From Sporomusaceae bacterium UBA7701 (lineage in GTDB: Bacteria > Bacillota > Negativicutes > Sporomusales > UBA7701), in the NCBI GenBank assembly GCA_002482545.1, contig DLGF01000014.1:393268-457267 (forward strand): a stretch of 64,000 nucleotides of DNA, written 5' to 3'. The stretch's first letter is position 1. Every line of letters begins with the position of its first letter. Positions 34,159 through 42,623 of this stretch are shown piece by piece. The notes beneath the pieces were generated by a model. It saw only the letters and a program-made list of their open reading frames with translations. It was not told the origin of the DNA and did no database searches. A program made the position numbers and the translations under genes.

Positions 34159-34187
34159 ATTATAGGAATAATTACCGAAAAATGCAA
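34159..34187 (-). promoter_or_regulatory. Promoter of the nickel/peptide ABC operon
   Basis: Minus strand TTGCAT (34182-34187), 17-base spacer, TATAAT (34159-34164). Expected start of transcription near 34152. Confidence 0.7.
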
Positions 34188-34382
34188 TGCCATACGCAAA
34201 GCCAACAGCAATATCAGCTACCTTTTTTCTCGGCAAAAACAGCTAAGATTCTGCGGTAAAGTGTTGGCTTCATGCCCATTAAGCCGCGAAATGCTGTGGC
34301 GCCGGCCATATCCACTCTCTCAGTCGCCGCTTTTTGCCGGGCGCCTTTGGCCGGCTCCAGTCATAGCTCCGGGTTGAAGGGT

Positions 34383-35243
34383 CTAGTGGATGGCTCGCTT
34401 CTTGACTCTTCCGCCGATAACATCATGAACGTCATGAATGGTTACAAATGCATTGGAATCCTTATCGTCGACGATTGCTTTGAGTTTGGCAATTTCCAGC
34501 CGGGTCACCACCGAGTACAATACGTTCTTGGGTTCGCGGCTGAATCCGCCTTCGCCGTGAAGAATGGTTACGCCTCTGCCCAGCCGGGCGAGGAGGGCTT
34601 CGGCGATTTCGTCGGCACTGTCCGAGACAATGATAACGCCTTTGGACTCGTCAAGTCCTTCGACCGTTATGTCGATCATTTTAAAAGCGACGAAGTATGC
34701 CACCAGCGAATACATCGCTTTATCCCAGCTGAACACCAGGCCGGCGCTTCCCAGGATGAAAAAATTGAGAAACATGACGAGTTCTCCCACGGAAAAACCG
34801 CTTTTCTTGTCCAGGATAATCGCGATGATCTCCATGCCGTCCAGCGAACCGCCATAGCGAATAATCATCCCCGCGCCGGCCCCCACCAAGACCCCGCCAA
34901 AGGTCGCAGCCAAGAATAAATCTTGAGTTAACCCCGGGATAGGTTGGAAGAAAGCCACCCAGCAGGCAAGCGATATCACGGCGAAGAGGGTCGAAAGACA
35001 AAAGGTCTTGCCAATTTGCATATAACCAAGATACAGGAAGGGTAGATTCAGAACCACGATGAGAACACTCAGGGAGGCGCCTGAAACATGGCTCACCAGT
35101 ATCGAAATGCCCACGATTCCGCCATCGATAATCTGATTGGGTATCAGAAAAATTTCCAGCCCTGCCGCCGCTATCACCGCCCCGATAAACAGCAGGATAT
35201 ACTTCTTGACTTGCCTGACCACCGGATTTCCTTTTAGTACCAT
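34383..35243 (-). CDS. YitT family membrane protein (DUF161 + DUF2179)
   Basis: 286 residues. Five or six membrane segments in the first two thirds (KKYILLFIGAVIAAAGLEIFLIPNQIIDGGIVGISILVSHVSG is the YitT signature) and a C-terminal cytoplasmic DUF2179 domain (KGVIIVSDSADEIAEALLARLGRGVTILHGEGGFSREPKNVLYSVVTRLEIAKLKAIV). Proteins of this family are common in Firmicutes and of unknown transport function. GGGGAG precedes the ATG, and a terminator-like hairpin lies in its leader. Confidence 0.9.
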   Translation of the reverse strand: MVLKGNPVVRQVKKYILLFIGAVIAAAGLEIFLIPNQIIDGGIVGISILVSHVSGASLSVLIVVLNLPFLYLGYMQIGKTFCLSTLFAVISLACWVAFFQPIPGLTQDLFLAATFGGVLVGAGAGMIIRYGGSLDGMEIIAIILDKKSGFSVGELVMFLNFFILGSAGLVFSWDKAMYSLVAYFVAFKMIDITVEGLDESKGVIIVSDSADEIAEALLARLGRGVTILHGEGGFSREPKNVLYSVVTRLEIAKLKAIVDDKDSNAFVTIHDVHDVIGGRVKKRAIH

Positions 35244-35270
35244 AGGCTAACTCCCCTTCGGTCAAAATCA

Positions 35271-35300
35271 TAAAAAAAGGAGCCTGTTTTTCCAGCCTCC
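35271..35300 (-). terminator. Terminator-like hairpin in the yitT leader
   Basis: GGAGGCTG and CAGGCTCC pair with one central mismatch; on the minus strand seven T residues follow. It lies 28 bases before the yitT ATG, so it could attenuate yitT. Confidence 0.5.
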
Positions 35301-35840
35301 ACCACCGTACGCATGACTATTCTATTAAAATAAAGGCACATACTGAATGGTGACTCTGTAAAAGCTTTCACATACTTATACCAATTTCATGAACTTCCCG
35401 GCCATCCGCGTTCCGCCTGCCTTGCAATAAGCGGGAATATTCGTTTGCGATCATTTTCCTGCGGAAAACTTGCTTTATCTTAATGATTCGTCTGGGAATG
35501 TCCTATTTCCTCTATTTTAATGTCCGATAAATAGAAAATAATGAACTTTTGTTTACACAAAATTAAAAACGCCGGCTTGGGGCTTGGCGTTTGTAACGAA
35601 GGGAAGCGCCAGAGCAAAAAAGGAAGACAGCCGGTCCTTCTGCCGCTCCCTTACCAACTGCGGCCAACGCCGCCCAGAAATAGTTATGCCCCTCAGAGCC
35701 GGGCAGTGTATTTCGCAATTACGATTTGCTGCGAAAGCCGCTGCCCCGCGGCACCTGACAACCCCTGCGGCAAATGGCCGGTATGCAGGGACCGGCCGGA
35801 TAACAGCCTTTCAGGGCACCGGCAAAAGTTATTTTAAGAA

Positions 35841-35873
35841 CAGAAAAAGAGCCTCCTTTTCGGGGAGGTTCTT
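35841..35873 (-). terminator. Terminator after the 173-residue hypothetical gene
   Basis: AAGAACCTCC and GGAGGCTCTT form a stem with a short loop; on the minus strand it is followed by TTTCTG. It directly follows the stop at 35879. Confidence 0.75.
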
Positions 35874-35878
35874 GACGT

Positions 35879-36400
35879 TTAGTGGGCCTTGGTCCTGGAT
35901 CGCCTCGGTTTGGCCGAATCCGTGCCCATACCGCCTATATCCGGGTCTGCAGGCCTACCCTCGTCAACATCCATTTCGGCATTCCTGATCGTATCTACTG
36001 CATCTTCATCCACCAAAGCCCGGATTCCTTCGTGCTCATCTTCTTCCCTGGCGTACCGGGCCTCGCTTATGATGCTTTTCCACTCATCCCGGGCAGCCAC
36101 CGCTACAGCCGCCCGGCGGCCATGGGTTCGCGCGGCTTCCAGGAAGGTACAGGGCTGATCATCCGCGCCGTCGCCCCCGCGCGCCTCGGTCATTATGTCG
36201 TCCATACCTTCCCGCAAACCGGAGAAGGTTTCCTGAATCGATTCGCTCACCGTCATCGCTCCGCGGATTGCGGCGACAGCAGTCGATCGCAGTCCTCTCC
36301 TGACCGGAGGCATAGCCAAGGCCAGGCCGGCGCCGAGGAGGATGAGGCCGGCAGGTGAGGTTCGCTGGAGCATGCTGGCCCCCCAACGCATAACATTCAT
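35879..36400 (-). CDS. Membrane-anchored hypothetical protein next to the P-type ATPase
   Basis: 173 residues. One hydrophobic helix at about residues 14-32 (TSPAGLILLGAGLALAMPPVRRG), then an amphipathic helix (AAIRGAMTVSESIQETFSGLREGMDDIMTEARG) and a long charged, acidic C-terminal part ending in RRSRTKAH. The start is the ATG at 36400, eight bases after GGAGG; the frame extends to a GTG at 36409. It resembles small YtxH/DUF5132-like proteins in layout, not enough to assign. Same strand as the large ATPase, 97 bases downstream, so probably cotranscribed as an accessory protein. Confidence 0.7.
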   Translation of the reverse strand: MNVMRWGASMLQRTSPAGLILLGAGLALAMPPVRRGLRSTAVAAIRGAMTVSESIQETFSGLREGMDDIMTEARGGDGADDQPCTFLEAARTHGRRAAVAVAARDEWKSIISEARYAREEDEHEGIRALVDEDAVDTIRNAEMDVDEGRPADPDIGGMGTDSAKPRRSRTKAH

Positions 36401-36497
36401 CAAAGACACCTCCCTATTTATACTTCATTTTCTCCGTCCCGGGTTGAAAATATGCGATTCCTACCGGGCGGCAAGGAACTGTATTTCCCCAGGAGGA

Positions 36498-39400
36498 CTA
36501 GCAGCCCGCCAGTTTCAGCAGGGGTTTCTTAGGGCGAAATGTCGCTTTGAGCACAGAGCATAGACCAAGATCGACGGCAGCCGTTGCACCCGCGAACAAG
36601 ACGGCAATCAGCCAGTCGCCGGGGCCAAGGGCCGTTGTCCCGAATAGGGCGTGTAAGGCGGGGATATGCACGATGCCCACCACCATCGCCATGGACAAGG
36701 CGACAGCCGCCACCAGCCAAAGATTGCTGAACAACCCGACCCGCCCGCTGTATTTTTCCAGCCGGCAATCGAATATATGAAGAAACTGGCTCAAGGCGAT
36801 CTGGACGAGCACGAGAGTCCGCGCGTACATCAGGCCTGCTCCCGAACGGAGCTTCCAGGCGAAAAGCGCCAGGCTTACCAAGCCGATACTAAGGCCGCGG
36901 CTGATGATTTTTCGTCCCAGGCCTCCGGCAAAAACACTGTGGTCTGCGCTCCGCGGGGGATGCTGCATAATGTTGCGGGCCGGGGGGTCATTCACCAAAG
37001 CGACCGCAGGGAGACCGTCTCCCAGAAGATTAAGCCACAGCAACTGGATGGGAACCAGCGGCAACGGCAGGCCGGCAACGACAGCCAGCATCATGAGCAC
37101 GACCTCTCCGATGTTGGTGGCTATCAAATAACGGATGGCCTTGCGGATATTGGCGTAAATCGAACGCCCCTCCTCCATTGCTTGAACAATGGTGGCGAAA
37201 TTGTCGTCGCTGAGAGTGATGCTGGCGGCTTCCTTGGTCACATCCGTGCCGGTCTGCCCCATGGCGATCCCGATATCGGCCGATTTGACAGCCGGGGCGT
37301 CGTTAACGCCATCACCGGTCATGGCGACGATAAATCCCTCCTTTTTGAGCGCTTTGACGATCCTCAGCTTATGGTGGGGCGAAGTCCGGGCATACACGGA
37401 AACATTTCTGACCATCGCGGCCAGCTGCTCGTCACTCATGTTATCCAATTCCGCGCCGCTCACGATTCTGTCCCCGGGCCGCCACAGGCCGATTTCCCTG
37501 GCAATGGCCGCCGCAGTCTCCGGATGGTCACCGGTAATCATGACGACTTTGACGCCCGCCTGCCGGCACTTGCCGATTGCTGCCGGAACCTCCGGGCGGG
37601 GAGGATCAATCAAGCCCATCAGGCCGGTAAATATCAGATCGGTTTCCAGCGTATCGGGCTCATCCTGAAGCCGCTCGCTACTCACCGGCCGATAAGCGAG
37701 GGCCAGAACTCTTAAAGCTTTTGCGGCCATACCTGTGTTGGCCTGCAGCAGCGTCCTCCTGGCGACTGCATCCAGGGACTTTACCGTATGGCCGTCCAGA
37801 TAATGGGTGCACACCCCGATGATTTTGTCCGGAGCGCCTTTGCAAAATAGGGTATGCTCGTCCTGATGGGCGCAAAGCACGGACATCATTCGCCGCTCGG
37901 ATTCGAAGGGGTTCTCCCAGAGCCACTGATAGTTTTTTTCGAGATCCTGCCGCCAAAGGCCGAGCTTGGCCGCGGCCACCAGCATCGCCCCCTCGGTCGG
38001 ATCGCCTTCCACCCGCCAGCCGACCGCTTTGTGCCCGTCAATTGAGACAACCTTATCGTGGGCAGCGCTTTTATGGCGAATCAGCCGCGAGTTGTTGCAA
38101 AGAAGGCCGGCCAGAAGGGTTTGCCGGAGGGCGTGGTCTTCTTCCGCGGCGCCTGAGGCGTCCAAGGCTTCGATCTTTCCGCTGGGCGAGTAGCCCTCGC
38201 CGCTCACTCTCCAGGTTTTGCCGACCGTGTGGATATTGCGGACCGTCATCTCATTTTTGGTGAGCGTACCGGTTTTGTCCGAGCAGATGACGGTGGCGCA
38301 GCCCAGCGTTTCGATGGAGGCCAGCCTCCGGATAATGATATTTCGCTTGCTCATCCGCTGGACCCCCATGGCCAGCGCCACCAGCACGATGGCCGACAAA
38401 CCCTCGGGGATGGCGGCGACCGCCAGGCTGGCCGCCGTCTGCAGCATGTACAAGCCGGGAATGCCTCTGAGCAGGCCCACCCCGAAAATTACCGCAGATA
38501 CTCCCAGACAGCCATAAACGATGAATTTCCCCACTTCTTCCAGCCGCCGCTGCAGCGGGGTGATATTTTCCTCGTAGTCTTCGATCAGTCTGGCGATTCG
38601 TCCCATTTCGGTACTCATCCCGGTAGCCACGACAACTGCGGTGGCGCGGCCGCGGGTTATGGCGGTTCCCATAAACACCATGTTTTTCCGGTCGCCAAGA
38701 CCGGTTCCCGGTCCGCAGAGCAGAGCGGCCTCTTTCTTCGCCGGAATGGTCTCACCGGTCAGGGATGCCTCTTCGGCTTCCAGCCGCCAGCTGTTGAGCA
38801 GCCTGGCGTCGGCCGGCACACGGTCTCCCGCCTCCAGCACAATGACATCGCCCGGAACCAGTTCAGCGGAAGCAATTTTCCGGGTCCGGCCTTCCCGGAT
38901 CACCTGGGCATGGGGAGCGGCCATCCTTTGCAAGGCGTCGAGGGATTTTTCCGCTTTCTGCTCCTGGACCACCCCCAGCACGGCATTGGCGACAACGATC
39001 GCCAGCGTGAGCAGCGCATCTTTTCCCCGACCGAGAGCAAAGGATAGCCCGGCGGCTCCGAGCAGAACCTGGACCATGAAGTCTTTAAACTGCCCCAGAA
39101 ACAGTTTCCAAAAGCCTGGCCGCTCGGCTTTTTCCAACATGTTTGGACCGTATTTTTCCCTGCGCCGCACTGCTTCCTGCTCGTTTAGCCCGAAATAGGA
39201 GGAAGTGTCAAGCCGTTCACAGGCTTTATCGGCCGGGTCGGCGGCGAAATCCTGCTTTGCCGCTTCCGGATCACCCGGGGAGAGAATTGGAAAAGCCAAT
39301 GCGGTGGGAGCGGCTGATGCGATTTCCGCCCCGGGGCTTTGAAAACGCTGCAGGTTGAAATCCGGTTCATGAGGTACCGGCCTAAACCGCAGGATGCGGG

Positions 39401-41585
39401 CGGAATTCAGGAGAACCGCGGCCGTACTGACGTTAAGCAGCAGCATGGCTGTCACCGGGGAAAGCATCCGGCCGACAGCCAAGGCTACCCCTGCAAAACT
39501 CAGGCCGGCCGACAAGGCGAGATTTTGGCGGATGATCTCCCGGGTGCGCTTGCTGAGATGAATGAGATAGGGGATCTTTCGCAGATCCTTTCCCCTTACG
39601 ACAATATCCGGCACTTCGGCGTTATCCCCGGTAAAGCTGCTCCCCAGGGTGACCCCGACATTCGCAGCCGCCATGGCCCCGCCGTCTCCCTTGCCGTCTC
39701 CCACCAGCATTACTCTCCGCCCGGCCTGTTGCAGCCGGCGAACCAAAGCCAGCCGATCTTCGGGCCCGGCGGCGGTCCAATGTTCATTCAGGCCGAGGTG
39801 GTCCGTCACCGAGCTCAAATCCCGGCCTCCTCCGGCGACTGCTTCAATATGCTTGACGCCGGCCGCCCGGAGCATGGTAATGGTCTCGGCACTTTCAGGG
39901 CGCAGTTGCTCGCTGAAGCTCATCAGACCGATCAACCTGCCGTTTACCGCCACATACAGCACGCTGTGGCCCATTTGCAGCATCCGCCGGGACCGCAGAC
40001 TGCCGCGGGAAAGTTTGATCTTTTCCCGGGTCATGAAGTTCTCGTTGCCAACCAGGACTTCCGAATCGTCGACCGTTGCCCGGAAACCATCTTTCGCCAC
40101 GGTCTGGGTCCGCGCCACCCGCAGGCGGCCGCCCTCCCGGCGGGTTCGGTCCGCCAGCGCCTCCGCAACAGGCGCCTCAGTAAACATCACGGCGGACGCC
40201 GCCAGTTCCAGCATGTCCAGCCTGGTGTAGGCGCGATCCAGCACAGTGATTTCCTCGGTGCGGGGAACCGCCGCCGCAATTGTCCCAGGAGCGTCAAACA
40301 GCAAGGTGTCCGCCTGCCCCGCCGCTTCCAGAGAACGGGAGTCCTGAATGTAGACCCCGTCGCGAACCGCTACGCCCAAGGCCGATCCGAGAGCGGTGTG
40401 CCGGGAAAGAGCGACGGCGACCGGGCAGCCTGCCAGCAGCACCGCCAAGCCGCGGGATAAATCGCGGGTCAATAAGGCGGTAAGCAAAGCGACACCAACG
40501 CTCCAGGGCACCAGTTTATCAGCCAGCGCCTCACTATCCGGCGAGAGAGGCTTTTGAACATTGTCCGCCTTCCGGATAAACGGCAATATCGATATTTTAG
40601 CTCCTGCACCGCTGACTTTCAGCATGAGCCGCCCGTCCTGGACCCTGGCCCCGGCGGGAACCCGCTCGCCGGCATGCACCCGGCTGACGGCCCGGTCATC
40701 GTCGGTTTGGGGGTGCGCAATAGTCGCTTCGCCCTCTAGGACCTCCCCATCCATCGGGATAATTCCGTCTTGCGGGACAAGGATGGCGTCGCCGGTGTTG
40801 AGTCTGGATAGCGGAATCTTTTCAACCTTGTTTTCTGTGACTCGAAGCGCATAGCTATGCTCCTGGGCGATCAAGCGGTGGGTGGCGGCGCGAGTGCGGG
40901 CCTGCATGGCATGGCGGAAGAGATTGCTGAGATGGACCAGCCATAGTACCGACAGTCCGGTTATGCTTTCGCGCATCGCCAGCAGGACAAGGGTGGCTGC
41001 AAAGATGAGCAGATCCGAATTCAAGTGCTTTTTCCGGGTCAATTGATCAAGCCCGTCCCGTAATATCGGATACCCGGAAACAAGGGCCGTGAGGGCAGCC
41101 AGATTGAGCACCCGCGGTGAGGCGGCCAGGGGAGACCGCCCGACGAGCAGGCGCTTCGCCAGGATGGCGGCCAACACCCCTCCGGTGGTGGCTGCAAACA
41201 ATAACGGCGCTTTGGCAGACAAGGACGGATTCCCTTGCGCCTGAGCCGTTACCGCCTCCGCTGCAGCGGCTGCCTGGGATATTCCCGCTCGCAGCCGGGC
41301 AAAGTCCGCCCGACAGCGCGCCAGCTCCTGCACGATCATCCTGAAACTCGTCAGGGCGGGACTAAAATGGATGAGCGCGCGTCCGGTAAGCGGGTTGGCG
41401 CTGACGGCCTCAAGGCCGCGAACCGTTCTGAGTCTTTTTTCCAGGTATTCAGCATAAAGAGGACTGCGCCGAAGGCCGGTTACTGCGATCCGCAGCCTCC
41501 CGGGAAGCAGGTGGTAGGTGTCTGTTGCAACCGCGAGCGTCAATGGACTTTGCCTCCTCATCACGTTTACGGGCTGATGTTGCAA
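36498..41585 (-). CDS. Double P-type ATPase: degenerate P1B-like half fused to an intact P2A-like cation pump
   Basis: 1,695 residues. N-terminal HMA_2-like domain (about 23-95), then a first P-type unit (about 130-735) with CP in GCPVAV (386-391) but DAPGT (431-435) in place of DKTGT, no TGES (LEGEAT instead) and GDGKGD (629-634). The second unit (about 790-1695) is complete: TGET (943-946), PEGL (1060-1063), SDKTGTLTK with Asp 1103, and GDGVNDAP (1424-1431), as in Ca2+-type pumps. The layout resembles mycobacterial CtpH/CtpI. The first half is probably inactive and may regulate or bind metal. TTG at 41585 is preceded by GGGGA; a TTG at 41543, nine bases after GGAGG, is an alternative start. 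Confidence 0.88.
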   Translation of the reverse strand: MQHQPVNVMRRQSPLTLAVATDTYHLLPGRLRIAVTGLRRSPLYAEYLEKRLRTVRGLEAVSANPLTGRALIHFSPALTSFRMIVQELARCRADFARLRAGISQAAAAAEAVTAQAQGNPSLSAKAPLLFAATTGGVLAAILAKRLLVGRSPLAASPRVLNLAALTALVSGYPILRDGLDQLTRKKHLNSDLLIFAATLVLLAMRESITGLSVLWLVHLSNLFRHAMQARTRAATHRLIAQEHSYALRVTENKVEKIPLSRLNTGDAILVPQDGIIPMDGEVLEGEATIAHPQTDDDRAVSRVHAGERVPAGARVQDGRLMLKVSGAGAKISILPFIRKADNVQKPLSPDSEALADKLVPWSVGVALLTALLTRDLSRGLAVLLAGCPVAVALSRHTALGSALGVAVRDGVYIQDSRSLEAAGQADTLLFDAPGTIAAAVPRTEEITVLDRAYTRLDMLELAASAVMFTEAPVAEALADRTRREGGRLRVARTQTVAKDGFRATVDDSEVLVGNENFMTREKIKLSRGSLRSRRMLQMGHSVLYVAVNGRLIGLMSFSEQLRPESAETITMLRAAGVKHIEAVAGGGRDLSSVTDHLGLNEHWTAAGPEDRLALVRRLQQAGRRVMLVGDGKGDGGAMAAANVGVTLGSSFTGDNAEVPDIVVRGKDLRKIPYLIHLSKRTREIIRQNLALSAGLSFAGVALAVGRMLSPVTAMLLLNVSTAAVLLNSARILRFRPVPHEPDFNLQRFQSPGAEIASAAPTALAFPILSPGDPEAAKQDFAADPADKACERLDTSSYFGLNEQEAVRRREKYGPNMLEKAERPGFWKLFLGQFKDFMVQVLLGAAGLSFALGRGKDALLTLAIVVANAVLGVVQEQKAEKSLDALQRMAAPHAQVIREGRTRKIASAELVPGDVIVLEAGDRVPADARLLNSWRLEAEEASLTGETIPAKKEAALLCGPGTGLGDRKNMVFMGTAITRGRATAVVVATGMSTEMGRIARLIEDYEENITPLQRRLEEVGKFIVYGCLGVSAVIFGVGLLRGIPGLYMLQTAASLAVAAIPEGLSAIVLVALAMGVQRMSKRNIIIRRLASIETLGCATVICSDKTGTLTKNEMTVRNIHTVGKTWRVSGEGYSPSGKIEALDASGAAEEDHALRQTLLAGLLCNNSRLIRHKSAAHDKVVSIDGHKAVGWRVEGDPTEGAMLVAAAKLGLWRQDLEKNYQWLWENPFESERRMMSVLCAHQDEHTLFCKGAPDKIIGVCTHYLDGHTVKSLDAVARRTLLQANTGMAAKALRVLALAYRPVSSERLQDEPDTLETDLIFTGLMGLIDPPRPEVPAAIGKCRQAGVKVVMITGDHPETAAAIAREIGLWRPGDRIVSGAELDNMSDEQLAAMVRNVSVYARTSPHHKLRIVKALKKEGFIVAMTGDGVNDAPAVKSADIGIAMGQTGTDVTKEAASITLSDDNFATIVQAMEEGRSIYANIRKAIRYLIATNIGEVVLMMLAVVAGLPLPLVPIQLLWLNLLGDGLPAVALVNDPPARNIMQHPPRSADHSVFAGGLGRKIISRGLSIGLVSLALFAWKLRSGAGLMYARTLVLVQIALSQFLHIFDCRLEKYSGRVGLFSNLWLVAAVALSMAMVVGIVHIPALHALFGTTALGPGDWLIAVLFAGATAAVDLGLCSVLKATFRPKKPLLKLAGC

Positions 41586-41775
41586 GTTATTTTCCCCATA
41601 AAAATTAGTATTGCTGGTCCCCTGAAAGATATACGGCTGTTGAAGGCAAAAAAACTGCTAAGAAAAGTCAAGCGCTTTCTTAAGCAGGTTCTTGTGCCAG
41701 AACTTGCCTTTTGTCGCAGTTTTGTCATAATAATGCAGTACTATGAAGACAAATACATACAGGGAGTGATTTTCC
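41586..41775. other. Divergent promoter region with first hairpin copy
   Basis: 190 bases between the ATPase gene and the small exported protein gene. It contains the first copy of a 47-base hairpin (see 41649-41695) and an AT-rich stretch (41715-41760) suited to promoters for both directions. Confidence 0.5.
41649..41695 (-). repeat. Hairpin repeat, copy 1 (attenuator-like on the minus strand)
   Basis: CTGCTAAGAAA pairs with TTTCTTAAGCAG (one bulge). On the minus strand the stem is followed by seven T residues, and it lies about 65 bases before the ATPase start. About 90 percent identical to the copy at 42108-42155. Confidence 0.65.
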
Positions 41776-42096
41776 ATGAAGAAGCTGCTTGCTATCGCGG
41801 TCGTGGCCATGGCCGCGACCTTCCTCCCCCTCTCCGCCTATGCCGCCCCCACCCACCACGCCCCGCCCCGCCACAGCCAGGCGTGGAAAAACGACCACAA
41901 CCGCAAGTGGAAAGAACACGAGAAGGAATGGCGGGAATACGACCGTCAGTGGAAGGCGCACCGCAACGACCGGCGTTGGCGCGAGGCGAAGGCCCGCGAG
42001 TGGCACGAGTGGTACAAGTGGCACCGCGACAATGACAGCGAGTTCCACCTCCGCATCGGGACGGACGATTTCGTGCTGGATATCGACAGGGATTAG
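41776..42096 (+). CDS. Small exported Trp/charge-rich protein
   Basis: 106 residues. Signal peptide MKKLLAIAVVAMAATFLPLSAYA, then a highly charged helix with many Trp and His (SQAWKNDHNRKWKEHEKEWREYDRQWKAHRNDRRWREAKAREWHEWYKWHRD) and an acidic end FVLDIDRD. GGGAG lies nine bases before the ATG. The His/Trp spacing could bind metals or anionic envelope polymers; no family is recognised. It is flanked on both sides by copies of the same hairpin and is divergent from the ATPase gene. Confidence 0.75.
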   Translation: MKKLLAIAVVAMAATFLPLSAYAAPTHHAPPRHSQAWKNDHNRKWKEHEKEWREYDRQWKAHRNDRRWREAKAREWHEWYKWHRDNDSEFHLRIGTDDFVLDIDRD

Positions 42097-42416
42097 CGCA
42101 AGGGGAAGCAAAAACCTGCTAAGAAAAGTCAAGCGTTTTCTTAGCAGGTTTTTGCTATTTGCTATTTCGTAATTGTCCCATCTGCACTTATTGCGATTCA
42201 GTTTGGTTCGTGACGCGAAAGCCCCATAGGGTTTCAACCTGCCGGCCGGCAGTTTTTTTGTCGGATGTCAGAATCCAAAAGAGACCTCGCCGGACCAATT
42301 ATTCCCTCATTGCAAAAAAAATAAGCGCAAATGTGTAACGCCCGCCGGCGTTTACATTTACACTAGGCGGCCCCACTTGGGCCTATGCAGTACCCTGAGC
42401 CAACCTGAATCTATAT
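42097..42416. other. Intergenic region after the small exported protein
   Basis: 320 bases. The terminator-type hairpin copy 2 is at its left end. The rest is of mixed composition, with no ribosome binding site in front of the short frames; the right end is the 3' flank of the 56-residue small gene at 42417-42587. Confidence 0.5.
42108..42155 (+). terminator. Terminator after the small exported protein gene; hairpin repeat copy 2
   Basis: GCAAAAACCTGCTAAGAAAA pairs perfectly with its complement across an 8-base loop (GTCAAGCG). The outer A/T pairs give a T-run on either strand. It is nearly identical to the hairpin at 41649-41695. Confidence 0.75.
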
Positions 42417-42587
42417 TTACCTTATCCAGACGGCGATACGGCTGGATAAGAGGAGGAGGCCGATCACTTCGCCGCCGAGGACGAATCGGGTCGTAGCCGC
42501 ATCCAAAAGACCCCCGCACAATAAGATCAGCGAACTTGCCCATATCATCCCTAAAACAGCAATTGTAGTTCTGTGTTCTGACGCCAT
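42417..42587 (-). CDS. Small membrane protein, 56 residues
   Basis: MASEHRTTIAVLGMIWASSL at the start and EVIGLLLLSSRIAVWIR at the end: two hydrophobic helices joined by a short loop (GGLLDAATTRFVLGG). AAGGAG lies ten bases before the ATG. It begins 36 bases after the stop of the 287-residue gene on the same strand and is likely cotranscribed with it. No known family. Confidence 0.55.
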   Translation of the reverse strand: MASEHRTTIAVLGMIWASSLILLCGGLLDAATTRFVLGGEVIGLLLLSSRIAVWIR

Positions 42588-42623
42588 GACAGCATTGCTC
42601 CTTACATTCTGCTAACTCCCGCC

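Larger units (their letters stand above)
33975..34382. other. Leader and promoter region of the nickel/peptide ABC operon
   Basis: About 400 bases. It includes a strong minus-strand promoter (34159-34187), a leader of about 180 bases and a long terminator-type hairpin inside the leader (34041-34105). The right part is the 3' flank of the YitT gene. No gene. Confidence 0.6.
35244..35878. other. Long intergenic region upstream of yitT
   Basis: 635 bases without a credible gene. Next to yitT there is a hairpin with a T7 run (35271-35300); the middle part (35330-35540) is AT-rich and likely contains the yitT promoter; the right part is GC-rich with overlapping short frames on the plus strand that lack ribosome binding sites. 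The far right end is the terminator of the next gene. Confidence 0.5.

Noticed and set aside
41725..42237. 170-codon minus-strand frame opposite the small exported protein
   Set aside because: The plus-strand protein has a signal peptide, ribosome site and terminator; the minus frame is a low-complexity Val/Leu/Pro shadow.
42358..42543. 61-codon minus-strand frame
   Set aside because: Overlaps the better-supported 56-residue ORF in another frame and lacks a ribosome site.
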